Position numbers and translations under genes: made by a program
The notes under the pieces: model-generated
Seen by the model: only the letters and a program-made list of their open reading frames with translations
The model's database searches: none
Told to the model about the DNA's origin: nothing
Shown: piece after piece, positions 39,699 through 49,653 of the stretch
Layout of the letters: each line of letters starts with the position of its first letter
Position numbering within the stretch: the first letter of the stretch is position 1
Origin: Powellomyces hirtus
Taxonomy: Eukaryota > Chytridiomycota > Chytridiomycetes > Spizellomycetales > Powellomycetaceae
DNA length: 64,000 bases
Assembly: GCA_025526995.1 (NCBI GenBank)
Contig: JAHLKG010000010.1
Location: 868,001 to 932,000, forward strand
Direction of reading: 5' to 3'

Positions 39699-39970
39699 AT
39701 CATTATTTCATTACTTTTCTTGATGCTTTAAATTGCCTTTAGAATTAAGTATTTCATTCATAATAATAAAAAATGAGTTAATATTATTTTTATATGATTT
39801 GTTTTCATTATTGTGGCTATTCTTATTTAATTTATATTCTTTTTTTATTAATATTTTTTGTATAGATATTTTGCATTCAGTGTAAAAATTATACGCATTA
39901 CTAAAAGTTGAATAAAGTGCCAAAATTCTTGTGTTATAATTAAAATTAGTTGGATCATTAATTAAAACAA

Positions 39971-40225
39971 CTGTAATTGAGTAATCAGTTATACCATAAA
40001 TTACTGTTATTTTAAATGGTTTATGAACCCGACTGGAAGCATATAAATGTGGATTAAAATATTATAATTATGTTATAGGTAGAATTAATTGCTACATTAT
40101 CTAAAACATCTGTAATTGAGTGATCAGTTATCTCATATTTTGCTATTATTATAGATGGTACATGAATCTGACTGGAAGGATATGAATGTGGATTAATATA
40201 TCATGATTGAATAAGTTATTGTACA
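39971..40225. repeat. Diverged direct repeat, period about 139 bp
   Basis: CTGTAATTGAGT occurs at 39971 and at 40110. After each copy follow matching words in the same order: ATCAGTTAT, TACTGTTATT versus TGCTATTATT, ATGGTTTATGAACCCGACTG versus ATGGTACATGAATCTGACTG, and ATGTGGATTAA. About 100 bp align with moderate divergence, an old tandem duplication. Confidence 0.65.
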
Positions 40226-40740
40226 AAGAAACACCGCTATTTTATGATAAAAATAACATTATTGATTTCAAATAATCACTTGTATCCTCCAACTTGCTTA
40301 TTTCATGCTATGTTTTACCAAAAATGTTTATTATTTTTAAATTTTTAATATCTTTGTTTGTGTATGAGAGTTGCAAGTTGGTGCGCTGAAGAGTAATCCT
40401 TTAGATGGCTAGGTGTAAATAGACAAATAGCGAAGAGCAAAAGGTAGTGTATTGTCGATAGTACAATAAGTTTTTCTTAAATCTTTCCCAAAGCAGGGGT
40501 TGGGAGTAAGGAGCCACTGGGCTTGAAAACAAAAAGGGAAAATGTAAGGTGTCTATGTTTCAAGGCGGAAAAAGTATATTTCAAGTTTTGGATTGGTGGG
40601 TAAGTTGAGCAAGTGAAAAGTCGGAGAAGAAAAAAAACAAAGATAGTTTTTCAAGTATGAGTTGTGGTGTATTGTGGATGCTGATTTTTCCCAGGAGGTA
40701 CTTTTTTTTCCGTTATATATGAGAGTCTTTAACTCCGAGT

Positions 40741-41386
40741 CTCTAACTAACTTGTGAAAAACGGGGAGATGATCTGAAGATCTATGGCAGTGTATGTAAG
40801 ATGGCCGTCATGACATATTTATATATATATCTATACTTGACACATTTTTCTGCTAGTAAAAAGCCATATCCCAAGTTAAGGCAGACGCACCTCATAAGCA
40901 ATTACTCAATCCCTCATAAAAAACATCTCCACAAGTTTCAGCTCTGTCAGCATACCCCCGCAATGCATAGCCGCACTGTCCAGATACACTGCCCGCTGCA
41001 CTGCCATAGATCCCTAGATCATCTCCCCGTTCTTCACAAATTAACTAGAGCCATCAGGCCATAGAATCTCATATAAAAAGGGAAGGAAAGTTCCTCCCGG
41101 ATAGAGACATCATCTCATAAAATACATTGAATCCGCACATCAAAAACAACTACCTCCTTTCCTCTCTTTTCATTCTCCCTCTCGCTCGCCTTCTACTACA
41201 CCCAAAAACTCCTCCCGCCTTGAAACACAGGCTCCTCACAATGTAGCGGCAATGCAGCTGTGCAATACGGAGACTGTTGAGGATGCTTACAAAGCTGAGA
41301 CTTGTGAACAGGTTTGCTTATGTAAGATTATGGTAATCGCCTATGAGGTGCATCTGTCTTAATTTGGGATATGGCTTTTTACCAGC
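40741..41386. repeat. Nested inverted repeats of a ~200-bp unit
   Basis: The unit at about 40,852-41,050 (starting GCTAGTAAAAAGCC, ending TTAACTAGAG) matches flanking sequence in reverse. 40,741-40,800 is the reverse complement of its right end (40,999-41,050), and 41,240-41,386 is the reverse complement of its left part (40,852-40,990), at roughly 80-90% by eye. Together the two flanks would make one inverted copy split by a second copy. Confidence 0.7.
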
Positions 41387-42199
41387 CGAATAAGTAAGTA
41401 TAAGTGTATGCCTTTTTATGGCCATCTCACAAAGAAAACAACAGCAGCTTTAGAACAAAGAAAAATGAAAGAGCTGTGTAAATGAACGTAAATGAACGGG
41501 TCGCAAAAGCCCTAATGTCATAATGCAAAGAAAGCAATAGAAATCAGGTGACAACTCTGCTATCAAAGATGTGTGGTGGTAGAAGATTAATCATGGAACC
41601 GTGTGCCATTTAAGACGCATAGGTGGCACAGTTTGTAGGTAGCAGAGTGATGAAAATAGCCATGTACCATTCAAAAAAGTGTGGATGGCACAGCACAATA
41701 GTGTCCAAGATAGAAGAATAGTCGCAAAGGAATAAAGGCTTCTGAGTGACCGGCCGGAGCTCCTTGGTATCACAACGATGAGTTGGATCAGTGGCCTGCA
41801 ACAGCGTCCTCCAAGTAGGGAAGTACGGAGAGGGCTACTTTGTACATTGCATGCTGAATGACCAAGTTTGGACATTCAGTGTGCTTGTTTGGATAGTGCG
41901 TACATTGCAACATAATGAACTTTACCTGATGGAGCGGGCACAGACAGTATGTGCAGTTTGATTGTTTATAGCACAAGATGGCGCAGGGAGTGTCCATCTG
42001 CAAATTGAAACCTTTGTATGGCAGACGAGAGCGGCAAGCTAGAGTAACACTTCTGGGTTGATTGATTATCAGCGGTAGTCTCAACACTTCATCACTCACA
42101 AGAGACACCCTTGACGGTGGCCTTCGGCATGTCAAAGATGGGTACTCGAAGATGGGAACGTTCGAATTCAAGGGTAAACAAACCCATGTTATGTCATCC

Positions 42200-42273
42200 G
42201 GTCTCTTGGTGTAGTTGGTTATCACATCTGTCTAACACACAGAAGGGCGCCAGTTCGAACCTGGCAGAGACCA
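42200..42273 (+). tRNA. tRNA-Val(AAC)
   Basis: 74 nt. Acceptor stem GGTCTCT/AGAGACC with discriminator A; D-arm with AGTTGG; anticodon stem-loop TCTGT-CTAACAC-ACAGA (anticodon AAC); T-arm GCCAG-TTCGAAC-CTGGC. No intron. It lies between the AT-rich repeat region and the SDF2-like gene. Confidence 0.92.
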
Positions 42274-42858
42274 CAATCGTCCACATTTTGTGGGGGTTTC
42301 GCAAATGATGAGATACGTTGTTTCCTTTGGCTGGATGATATCAATGATTATATCCACACTTTCGCTAGATAAATCTTCTGATGCGAAACTCGCTCCGCTT
42401 TTGGCGATGAGGCACGGGATATTGACATTATCGTCAACCTGCAAAGCTCCAGAGTCAATATTCTTTTTGACATGTTTTTTTGGACACTTTTTGGTGATGC
42501 CCTCTATGATGTATTGGGAACACATATCCTCTACCTCTGTTATATGATGTCTTCCCACGAACTGCATTTGCGACGAGTGAGCATGCTTGGCTCAGGGAAC
42601 TCTGTCTATGCCGTGCCCATCTGCATCATCAGTTTAAGACGGGGCACCGGTCGTTGACACTACGAAAGGCACGCTAACACCGCAATAACCGGAGTAACTG
42701 TTGAAGCGCCTCGCAGCAGTCTCGAACCAGAATGATGGCCAGCGCTTGAACGCAATGACCAAGTGAGGCTTGAAGAACACGCAGCACGCGCAACGTGTCC
42801 CTGCGCAGCACACTCGGCACAAAGTGATCTCTCTCCGCCATCCCACGCCCCGCCAAAA
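42274..42858. other. Spacer between tRNA-Val and the SDF2-like gene
   Basis: 585 bp. Open frames on both strands (for example 42,290-42,547 +) carry no recognisable motif. Contains the SDF2-like promoter. Confidence 0.4.
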
Positions 42859-44065
42859 ATGACATTCTCCATCCTGTCCGTCTCCCTGCTTCTGATATGT
42901 CTGGCTGCACGGGTAACAGCCGACCAGCATGCTTTTGTGCTGGAAGAGGAATTCAAGCATGTCTCGTGCGCGAGCGCTGTTAAGCTCGCGCATAAGAGAA
43001 TGGGATGTCGGTTGCATTCGGTATGTGGAAACGCACAGAGACAAGGTGGCAGATCATGATTGAGGGGCGATGCTGATGAAAGTCGTTGCGGTTTTTGCGT
43101 GCTTAGCTGGGAATAACATACGGAACTGGAAGGTATTGAACCATCCGCCCCTTCTGTTGGGGAGCGTATGAGATGTAGGCGACGCTTTTTGACCTTGTTT
43201 TTTCTATACAGCGGTCAACAAGCCATCACATGTCTCCCAGCCGCCGACGACCCGGGCAGCTACTTTATCGTGCGGGGTGCGTATGGCACCCCCGACTGTC
43301 CGCGAGGGTAAGTTGGCAGGTCCCCCACAAACAACCTGCCATAGTCTCTAAAAACAACCGTGTCACTTCTAGGAAACCTATCCCTTGCGACTCTATCATC
43401 CGACTCTTTGTAAGAAAAGCTGCCCTATATGAGATTCCTGCCCTGCCACGTCGGAAGTCAGGCACTCACCCCAAAATGCTCTTCTTCCTCATCCCCGAAT
43501 CACACAGCACCAGGGAACCAAAAAGCACCTGCACAGTCATGCCGCCCATAAATCGCCACTTTCAAAGAACCAGGAAGTGTCCGCGTATGACCATCAGGAT
43601 AAAGGTAATGCGTGGAGAGAGACGACACCACTGTCGCTGAAACGTGGTGGATTGGTACTAAAAATTTGGCTTGTCGTAGGCGATGATTGGAAACTGGTGT
43701 GTGATCAGCGCAGTGATAAATTCTGGACGCGAGAGAGCCCCGTTAAACTCCGTACGTGCAAATTGTTTTCTGATCGTAGTAGCTCAAAGCGTCAATCTGA
43801 CATTGTGCACTGCAAATACCCCCTGCAGAACACGTCGAGACCGGAAAGTATCTTGGCGCTACAGCCGGTAATACGTACCAGATCAAACCCCCAGGTAAGG
43901 GATGAAAGCCCCCCCGGTCCCATCCGTCGTCTCGATGGATGAATGAACGTTTTGGAACTGATGTTGGAAACGGCAGGCCAAATTGAAGTTTATGCCTCGG
44001 GAAGCTCTGGCGCAGATCAGACGTGGATAGCACAGGAAGGCATCTACTTTGGAGCCCCGGAATAG
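42859..44065 (+). CDS. SDF2-like MIR-domain ER protein
   Basis: Eight exons: 42859-43020, 43107-43132 (26-nt microexon), 43212-43307, 43373-43409, 43508-43604, 43680-43751, 43829-43894 and 43977-44065. The signal peptide (FSILSVSLLLICLAARVTA) is followed by MIR repeats: VSCASAVKLAHKRMGCRLHS, GITYGTGSGQQAITC, KPIPCDSIIRLF, KKHLHSHAAHKSPLS, QEVSAYDHQDKGDDWKLVCD, KLQHVETGKYLGATAGNTY and SGSSGADQTWIAQEGIYF. SDF2/SDF2L1 proteins are lumenal ER quality-control factors related to the MIR part of O-mannosyltransferases, often in complex with an ER J protein. No HDEL-type signal is seen at the C-terminus (FGAPE). Every junction keeps frame, which supports the model. Confidence 0.9.
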
Positions 44066-44340
44066 ACTGCCAGGTTGCACCGCCGCTCTGCCGCTCATCG
44101 ATCAAGTCCATATCTCTTTCCTCGCATCCACTGCCCCCCCCCCCCCCCCCCCCCCCACGCCAACGTAAAGGGCTTTGTTTCTTTGTGCCCCGTGGACTGA
44201 GCAAGCTCACTCAGAAAGAATGAGGACCCGCATATGGAAAAAAATGAAGCTCTATTTGGCCGCACCACGTATACAATACAGCGATCCCCTACTTCCTCTG
44301 TTTTCGAGTTTTCGTGTGTGTGTCTGTCTCGAACTATTTG
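44066..44340. other. Convergent spacer with poly-C tract
   Basis: 275 bp between the ends of the SDF2-like and PP2A-B genes; includes a pure C run of about 25 nt at 44,132-44,156. Confidence 0.5.
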
Positions 44341-46266
44341 CTATTGTTGAAACAGGAACAGGTTGTTGGTGGCTGCCAGTGCTATGGTGTTTTCTTGTGG
44401 GTGCCACGACGCATGCAAAATCTTCTTTGTGAAATCGGCCGTCTCGGCCATGCCCACGTCTTCGGCGCGGTTCTTTTTGCCAAATGCCGACACCACCGGC
44501 TTGTTTTTTGTCGACCCGACCTTTTTCGCTTTGAAAGCGCTCTTGTCGGCTTGCAGAGGAATGTCGTTGCCAGTCTCGAGATCGTACACGTGAAAGTAGT
44601 TGTTGTAGGATCCCGTCAACACATTCCTGAAAACAAAGAGGTGTGAGTCCAAAAGCCGCAGAGAGCGGTGCGCGTCGCCCTTGAAGGCTCAGGAATGCCG
44701 GCAATACGTACTTTCCGTCGCCGCTGAAGGTACACTCAAACTTGTCGAAAATGCAGTCATTCTCGTACAGATCGCAGAGTTTGCTCTTCAGCTGGTTGTG
44801 TATTTGTATGGTTTGAATCGGTTTGGACTCCATGTTCATGTCCCAGATTTTAAGTGTTAGATAGTCCCGAGACAGGATATAGCGTCCATCACGACTGAAC
44901 TTCAGGTCGGATATTGAGGAGATGATTTCCGAGAAGAACGATTTGCTTTGCGGGTCCTCCTCCTCCTCGAACACTAAGAGTTGGGATGGCCGCGCGTGAG
45001 ATACACGAGAACACCCCGAGAATAAACTAGCAACTGCTGGGGAAGGCATAGCTATGTGTACTTACGTTTCGCATACTGGTCGCACAACGCGGCAGTTCGC
45101 ATATCGTTCAGTTTAATGGTGCCCTTACTGCTGCTGTACACAAACAGGTTGCAGTGTGAAGGGTGGAACTCGGACGCGGTGATGACTTCGGTCAGCTCTT
45201 CCATATTCACCGGCTTGATGTCGACGACATCTGTTATAATTATGTTCCGTTAGGTGGCTTCTACGCAAAAAAACATGGGATGCTGCTTCGCGTTTGCGAA
45301 CCGCGCGCAAGTGAGATCACTCACTAAAGCTCTGATCCGAAACATTAAGGTTCCACAGATTGATTCGCAGATCGTCGGCCGACAGATATGTCTCGCCGTC
45401 CGAGTTTACCGAGATGGAATTGATATGGTAGGCGTGGGCATTCTGGTAAATCTTCCGGGGGACTGCGGCAATCATGGTATCGTGGTGGATCAGTCTCGGA
45501 AGTTTGAGGCTAGACTTCAACATTGCTCCTCCACGCGCTGGTGTGGCGTCGGTGGGAACATTCGTTTCGGAAACCACCTTCAATGATTTTTCAAACACCT
45601 TCCACAGTTTGATGGTTTTGTCTGCCAATAAGACACTTTAATACATATGTGTGTGTGTGCGCGCCCGCGCGAAAAGAACGCGGCAGACACATCATGGAAC
45701 ATTGTGTGAGGAAATGTACCATTGGTGGACAATAAAAAGTGCGCCGCGTTCTGCTTTTTGCACCATCGGATTTTGTTGATCTTTTCCTCAATTTCCAAAC
45801 TCTTGAGGTAATCGAATTCCGGCTCATGCGACTGAAATTCTGTATAGAACTTGTATTCACAGCCCTTCTTCTACAAGACCGAACACAAGGATCAGGAACC
45901 CGCGCGTTTTTTTTCATTTGTCGCACAGAGCAGCCTTTGCGAAAGCTTACCCCTTCGTTCCGTTCAAACAGCACTATCCGTCCGCCCTTATCACCGGTGG
46001 CAAGGAAATCGCCCGAAGTGTCGAACTCTACCGCCGAAATGATGTCCGCTGTAAGGATAAACCACGGCGCGTTAGAGCCAGCACGATTGGCGAGGAACGG
46101 GGCACATTCCGCTCCTGCCTCGGACTCGGGAACACTCCCAAATATCTCCTGACGCGATGCGCGAATCTCATAGGCCTGCGCCCACAGTACCTTCTGTGAC
46201 ATCGTCAACGTCGCCCTTGTCTCCAAAACACTGAGCAAACCGCCATCCACCGTCTGGGTCGGCCAT
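44341..46266 (-). CDS. Protein phosphatase 2A regulatory subunit B (PR55/Cdc55)
   Basis: Multi-exon minus-strand gene. Exon 1 is 46266-46191 and starts [18 protein letters not shown]; exon 2 starts at 46048 with [20 protein letters not shown]. Later exons give [139 protein letters not shown] and [19 protein letters not shown]. The end [13 protein letters not shown] matches the family. This seven-bladed WD40 subunit directs PP2A to substrates in mitotic exit and morphogenesis. The exons cover the whole PR55 length with no lesion seen. Confidence 0.95.
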
Positions 46267-46723
46267 AGCAGCGACGCGGGGGGAAGTAAGAGGACTGTTG
46301 TGTAGCGGGGGGCGGGAAAGGTCGAGCCTTGCAGTTTGTATGCGGCGGGGTGTGGCTGCTGTGCGGGGCAGCAAGCAGGCTTGGGAGCGAGCGTATGGGG
46401 TTTCTTCGTTTGAGATGAGGCGGGTGGCAAATTAGGAGAGTTTTGAGATGACGGGAGCGCTTTGGGACCCTTCTTCTTGGGCTCTGGTCAGTCAGTCAGT
46501 CAGTCGAAAGTGTTAAAGCGAAGGAGACTTTGACCATTCATTCATGCATTCGATCCATCCATCCCGGATGTAGTATATCCCATATGTGGTATTAAACTAA
46601 ATATAGCAGAGTGTTGCAAAGAGATTCACGTGACAGAAAGAGAGAGACTATTGACTGGATGTAGGTGGACATGCGCAAGAGACTATCGATTACTATCATT
46701 TGAGAGAAGCGATTATTGAGAGA
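46267..46723. other. Spacer left of the Harbinger-like element
   Basis: About 460 bp: presumed PP2A-B promoter with a CAGT tetranucleotide run at about 46,488-46,505, then sequence rich in GAGA words. No gene seen. Confidence 0.4.
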
Positions 46724-46730
46724 CTCTCAT

Positions 46731-46747
46731 TAGGGAGTTTCAAACAT
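46731..46747 (+). repeat. Left terminal inverted repeat
   Basis: TAGGGAGTTTCAAACAT; perfect inverse of 52221-52237. An 11-bp direct repeat TATTGAGAGAC also sits at 46714-46724 and 52236-52246, just at or outside the ends. Confidence 0.85.
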
Positions 46748-47036
46748 GAGATGAAACGCGATTTTTTCCCCACAAACGAAAGGATTTTTCGTCGCCAATG
46801 AATTGACGAATACCGGGTAGAGGGTATTTGTAGCTACATCGGAGAGCTCTGATAGGCTCCCGCAAAATCGGGCATCTTTCAGTGTCTCAATTCATCGTTC
46901 GCAACCTGCGACTCCAGAGGTGCTTTTTGCTCCATTTCAACGTCGAAACTCATGCTAGCAACCCTGTTGCCACGTTGATAAGCATCTTACGGCATCCCTT
47001 CCTCTCGTTGACCTTCCTTCTGTCCGCACTGACTCC

Positions 47037-48319
47037 ATGCCCACACTTAGCAAGCGAAAACAAGTCCTACAGCAACTGAAAGTTCTTCTCGTCGGCCGCA
47101 TCATCTGTGACCTCCTCTGCAGCGACTCGGACGATGATACTAGCAGCAGCGACGATGCTAGCATCAGCGACACCAGCACCAGCAGCAGCAGCAGCAGTGA
47201 CGAGCTCGAGAATGCATACGCTCTCATTGCTTCACAACGCTACTTGGCCCCCAGAGATACCGTGCCGAAGCAAGAGTCATACCTTGAGCTGCTCCTCCGT
47301 GTCGACGAGAAGCGGTGGCGGAACCAGGTCCGCATGACAAGACCGGCCTTTGAGACGCTACTAGCTCTGTTGGCCGATGACCCCATCTTTCACAACAACT
47401 CCCGTTGCCCTCAGGAACCCGTTTCGTTGCAACTCATCGTCACCTTGTCGCGATTTGGGCAGTCAGGCACTGGTGCGCGCGTTGGGAAGATAGCTAGATG
47501 CTGGGGAATATCGGAAGGCAGCGTCCAAGACTACACTCTCCGTGCATTGTGGCTCTTTTGCGGCATAAGAGCAAGTTGATCTGCTGGCCTTCACCCGCGG
47601 AGCGCATAGCCGTTGCTTCAAGGATCGAGGCTGCTAGTTACTTCCCTTCCTGTGTCGGCTTTGTAGACGGGACACATATCAAACTCTATCAGAAGCCCTC
47701 AAAGTCGGGAGAGGACTACTTCAACAGGAAGAAAACCTACTCGTTCAATGCCATGATTGTCAACGACGACCAGAAGAGGATCCGCTACACATCCTTTGGG
47801 TTTTGCGGGAGTGCACATGACAGCCGTGTCATGGCCAGCACTGATCTAGGCACTAACCCTGGTCGGTACTTTGCTCAGGGAGAGTACATCATCGGCGATA
47901 GTGCTTACGCAAATGGTCAAAACGTCGTAACTAGCTACAAACAACCCCTGGCAGCACATCCGTCGAATGCTCGCTTCAACTATCGGATTGCCAAGCTCCG
48001 GATATGCAATGAGCACTGCATTGGCATGCTGAAGGGCCGATTTCCTAGCTTGCGTGAGCTCCCAGTGCAAGTTGGGGAGGAAAGATCAGTAATGCGGGCC
48101 ACGGCATGGTTTGAGGCATGCTGCATGCTGCACAACATGTTGCTAGAGGATGGATGGGACGAATCATGGAGTGTGGCGGCCGACGAAGATGGTGATGCAG
48201 AGGGCAGAGGGTTAGCAGCATCAGCAGGGGCTAGCGAGAAGCGGCAGCAGATTAGAGATTATGTGCTGAGGAAGTTAGATGAGGAAGAAGGGGCTTTGGG
48301 GATGGCAATAATAAAGTGA
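47037..48319 (+). pseudogene. Harbinger-type DDE transposase, one frameshift
   Basis: From ATG 47037 one frame runs to 47579 with a Ser/Asp-rich leader and a helix-turn-helix-like region (QLIVTLSRFGQSGTGARVGK, CWGISEGSVQDYT). The second frame (to 48319) carries the catalytic part: HKSKLICWPSPAERIAVASR, first Asp in CVGFVDGTHIKLYQKP, second in YIIGDSAYANGQNVVTSYK, Glu in RICNEHCIGMLKGRFPSLRE. The two frames are offset by one base near 47,545, consistent with a single-base loss. It would be a HARBI1-like transposase (DDE_Tnp_4) cutting at the TIRs. As written this copy cannot make the full protein unless the offset is a sequencing error. Confidence 0.85.
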
Positions 48320-48392
48320 TTTGTTTGCAAGTTCAGATACAGATATGCCTTATATGCAATCCATCCCCCCTCCCAGCTCGCTGGTATTGCTA

Positions 48393-48510
48393 GCGTTGCT
48401 GCTGCTACTGCTTCTTTTGCTGCTTCTTTTGCTGCTTCTTTTGCTACTGCTGTTGTTGCTACTGCTTCTGTTGCTTCTGCTGTTGTTGCTACTGCTGTTG
48501 TTGCTACTTG
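48393..48510. repeat. Imperfect CTG/CTT trinucleotide microsatellite
   Basis: Repeats of TTGCTGCTTCTTTTG and TTGCTACTGCTGTTG type between the transposase 3' end and the 3' end of the antisense acidic ORF. Confidence 0.8.
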
Positions 48511-49247
48511 TCCTCATCCTCATTCTCGTCCTCATCCTCATCGTCATCCTCTGCCCTGTCGTCCAAGAACTCCAGGTCAAAGGGGGTGGGGAGCTCTTCC
48601 TCTGACGGGAGCTCTTCGTCCTCCCCGAACAGCTCCTCACCCTCACCCTCACTCTCCTCCTCCTCTTCCTCCTCCTCATCGGAGGGAACGTCTTCATACT
48701 CGTCCTCATCCTTCTCCTTCCTGATCACATCTCGCACACCCTGAAGGTGTGCAGCTGCCGCGGCGAGGACGGACGGCGGGGCCTGGTGTTCCCTCACAAA
48801 ATCACGCAGCGCTAGCGCTGCGTGCAGGTCGGTCCCCTCGTCTTCATCGACGGGCAGCAAAGGCAGCAGGCTGGCCACGCCAGCTAGCATGCGCAGGTTG
48901 GACAAGGGGTCCTCCTGCGATGCGAGGAGGACAGGAGAGGCAGCCTTAACTTGCTGCTTGTACTTCCTCGGCGCACTCACCTTGGCAGGCTTTGGCCCGC
49001 CGCCCCCCCCAGCCTTCCTCTTCGAAAGGTCCTGCTTCTGCCACCTCACCCCACATCCTCCGCACCGGAACCCATACCCTAGGTTCCCCCGCCGCCAGTA
49101 CTTTCCGTCCCAGACTTTCCCACATCTCTCGCAGAATGTGCGGGGTTCAGTGGGGGCGGGTGAGACTCGGGTGGGCGAAAGGGGGGGCGAAGGAGAGGGG
49201 GAGCGCTCTGGCTGGTTGTTGTTGTCGGGCGGAGGGGGGGGGAGCAC
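48504..49247 (-). CDS. Acidic zinc-finger ORF of the Harbinger-like element
   Basis: 247-codon minus-strand frame without an ATG at its 5' end (first codon GTG; an upstream TAG closes the frame), so a short upstream exon is likely. Product: Pro/Ser-rich start, a four-Cys zinc motif (CERCGKVWDGKYWRRG, then CGGCGVRW), a Lys/Pro linker, a Leu/Ala-rich helical region (ALRDFVREHQAPPSVLAAAA), then a long Asp/Glu tail. The ORF is intact over its full length although the neighbouring transposase is frameshifted. The function is unknown; DNA or RNA binding through the zinc motif is a guess. Confidence 0.5.
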   Translation of the reverse strand: MLPPPPPDNNNQPERSPSPSPPLSPTRVSPAPTEPRTFCERCGKVWDGKYWRRGNLGYGFRCGGCGVRWQKQDLSKRKAGGGGGPKPAKVSAPRKYKQQVKAASPVLLASQEDPLSNLRMLAGVASLLPLLPVDEDEGTDLHAALALRDFVREHQAPPSVLAAAAAHLQGVRDVIRKEKDEDEYEDVPSDEEEEEEEESEGEGEELFGEDEELPSEEELPTPFDLEFLDDRAEDDDEDEDENEDEDK

Positions 49248-49260
49248 CGGCAGCTAGCAT

Positions 49261-49470
49261 TGTGAGTGAGTGATTGAATGAGTGATTGAATGAGTGATTG
49301 AATGAGTGAGTGAGTGAGTAAGTGAGTGAGTGAGTGAGTGAGACAGCGATTGAGTGAGCGATTGAATGAGCGATTGAATGAGTGAGACAGCGATTGAGTG
49401 AGCGATTGAATGAGTGAGTGATCGAGTGAGTGAGTGAGTGAGTGAGTGAGTGAGTGAGTGAGTGAGTGTG
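49261..49470. repeat. GTGA/TTGAATGA tetranucleotide microsatellite
   Basis: About 210 bp of GTGAGTGAGT and GATTGAATGAGT words on the + strand, located between the 5' ends of the divergent zinc-finger ORF and methyltransferase-like ORF. Confidence 0.9.
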
Positions 49471-49653
49471 TGTGGGAGAGAGAGAGTGAGACAGCAGGCT
49501 TTTCCGATAGTTCAAATTTCAAGCGCTGGAATTTCGACAGTGAGTGACAGCACTCAGCGCGCAACTGGAGAGTGACTCAGCGCGCGCCTGTCAAAGTTGT
49601 GACGTCCCCCGACTTCTTGCGATGTCACTCACAACAACAGACGCCGGCTAGCT

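Larger units (their letters stand above)
38768..42199. other. AT-rich, gene-poor region with relic ORFs and repeats
   Basis: 3.4 kb without a supported host gene. Base composition falls sharply, lowest about 39,700-40,400. It contains relic frames at 39,142-39,698 (-), a direct repeat near 39,971-40,225, inverted repeats at 40,741-41,386, and further minus-strand frames at 41,591-42,225 that run into the tRNA and have no recognisable domain. It looks like a graveyard of decayed mobile sequence. Confidence 0.5.

Noticed and set aside
39971..40240. Possible CRISPR-like or short tandem repeat array
   Set aside because: Only two diverged copies of about 110 bp, no regular spacers; eukaryotic nuclear context.
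41788..42225. Cys-containing minus-strand ORF ending inside tRNA-Val
   Set aside because: It starts within the tRNA gene and has no recognisable domain; likely chance.
48321..48605. Poly-leucine ORF
   Set aside because: Translation of the CTG/CTT microsatellite.
49079..49564. Minus-strand ORFs with repeated THSLTHSL-type peptides
   Set aside because: Translation of the tetranucleotide array in alternative frames.
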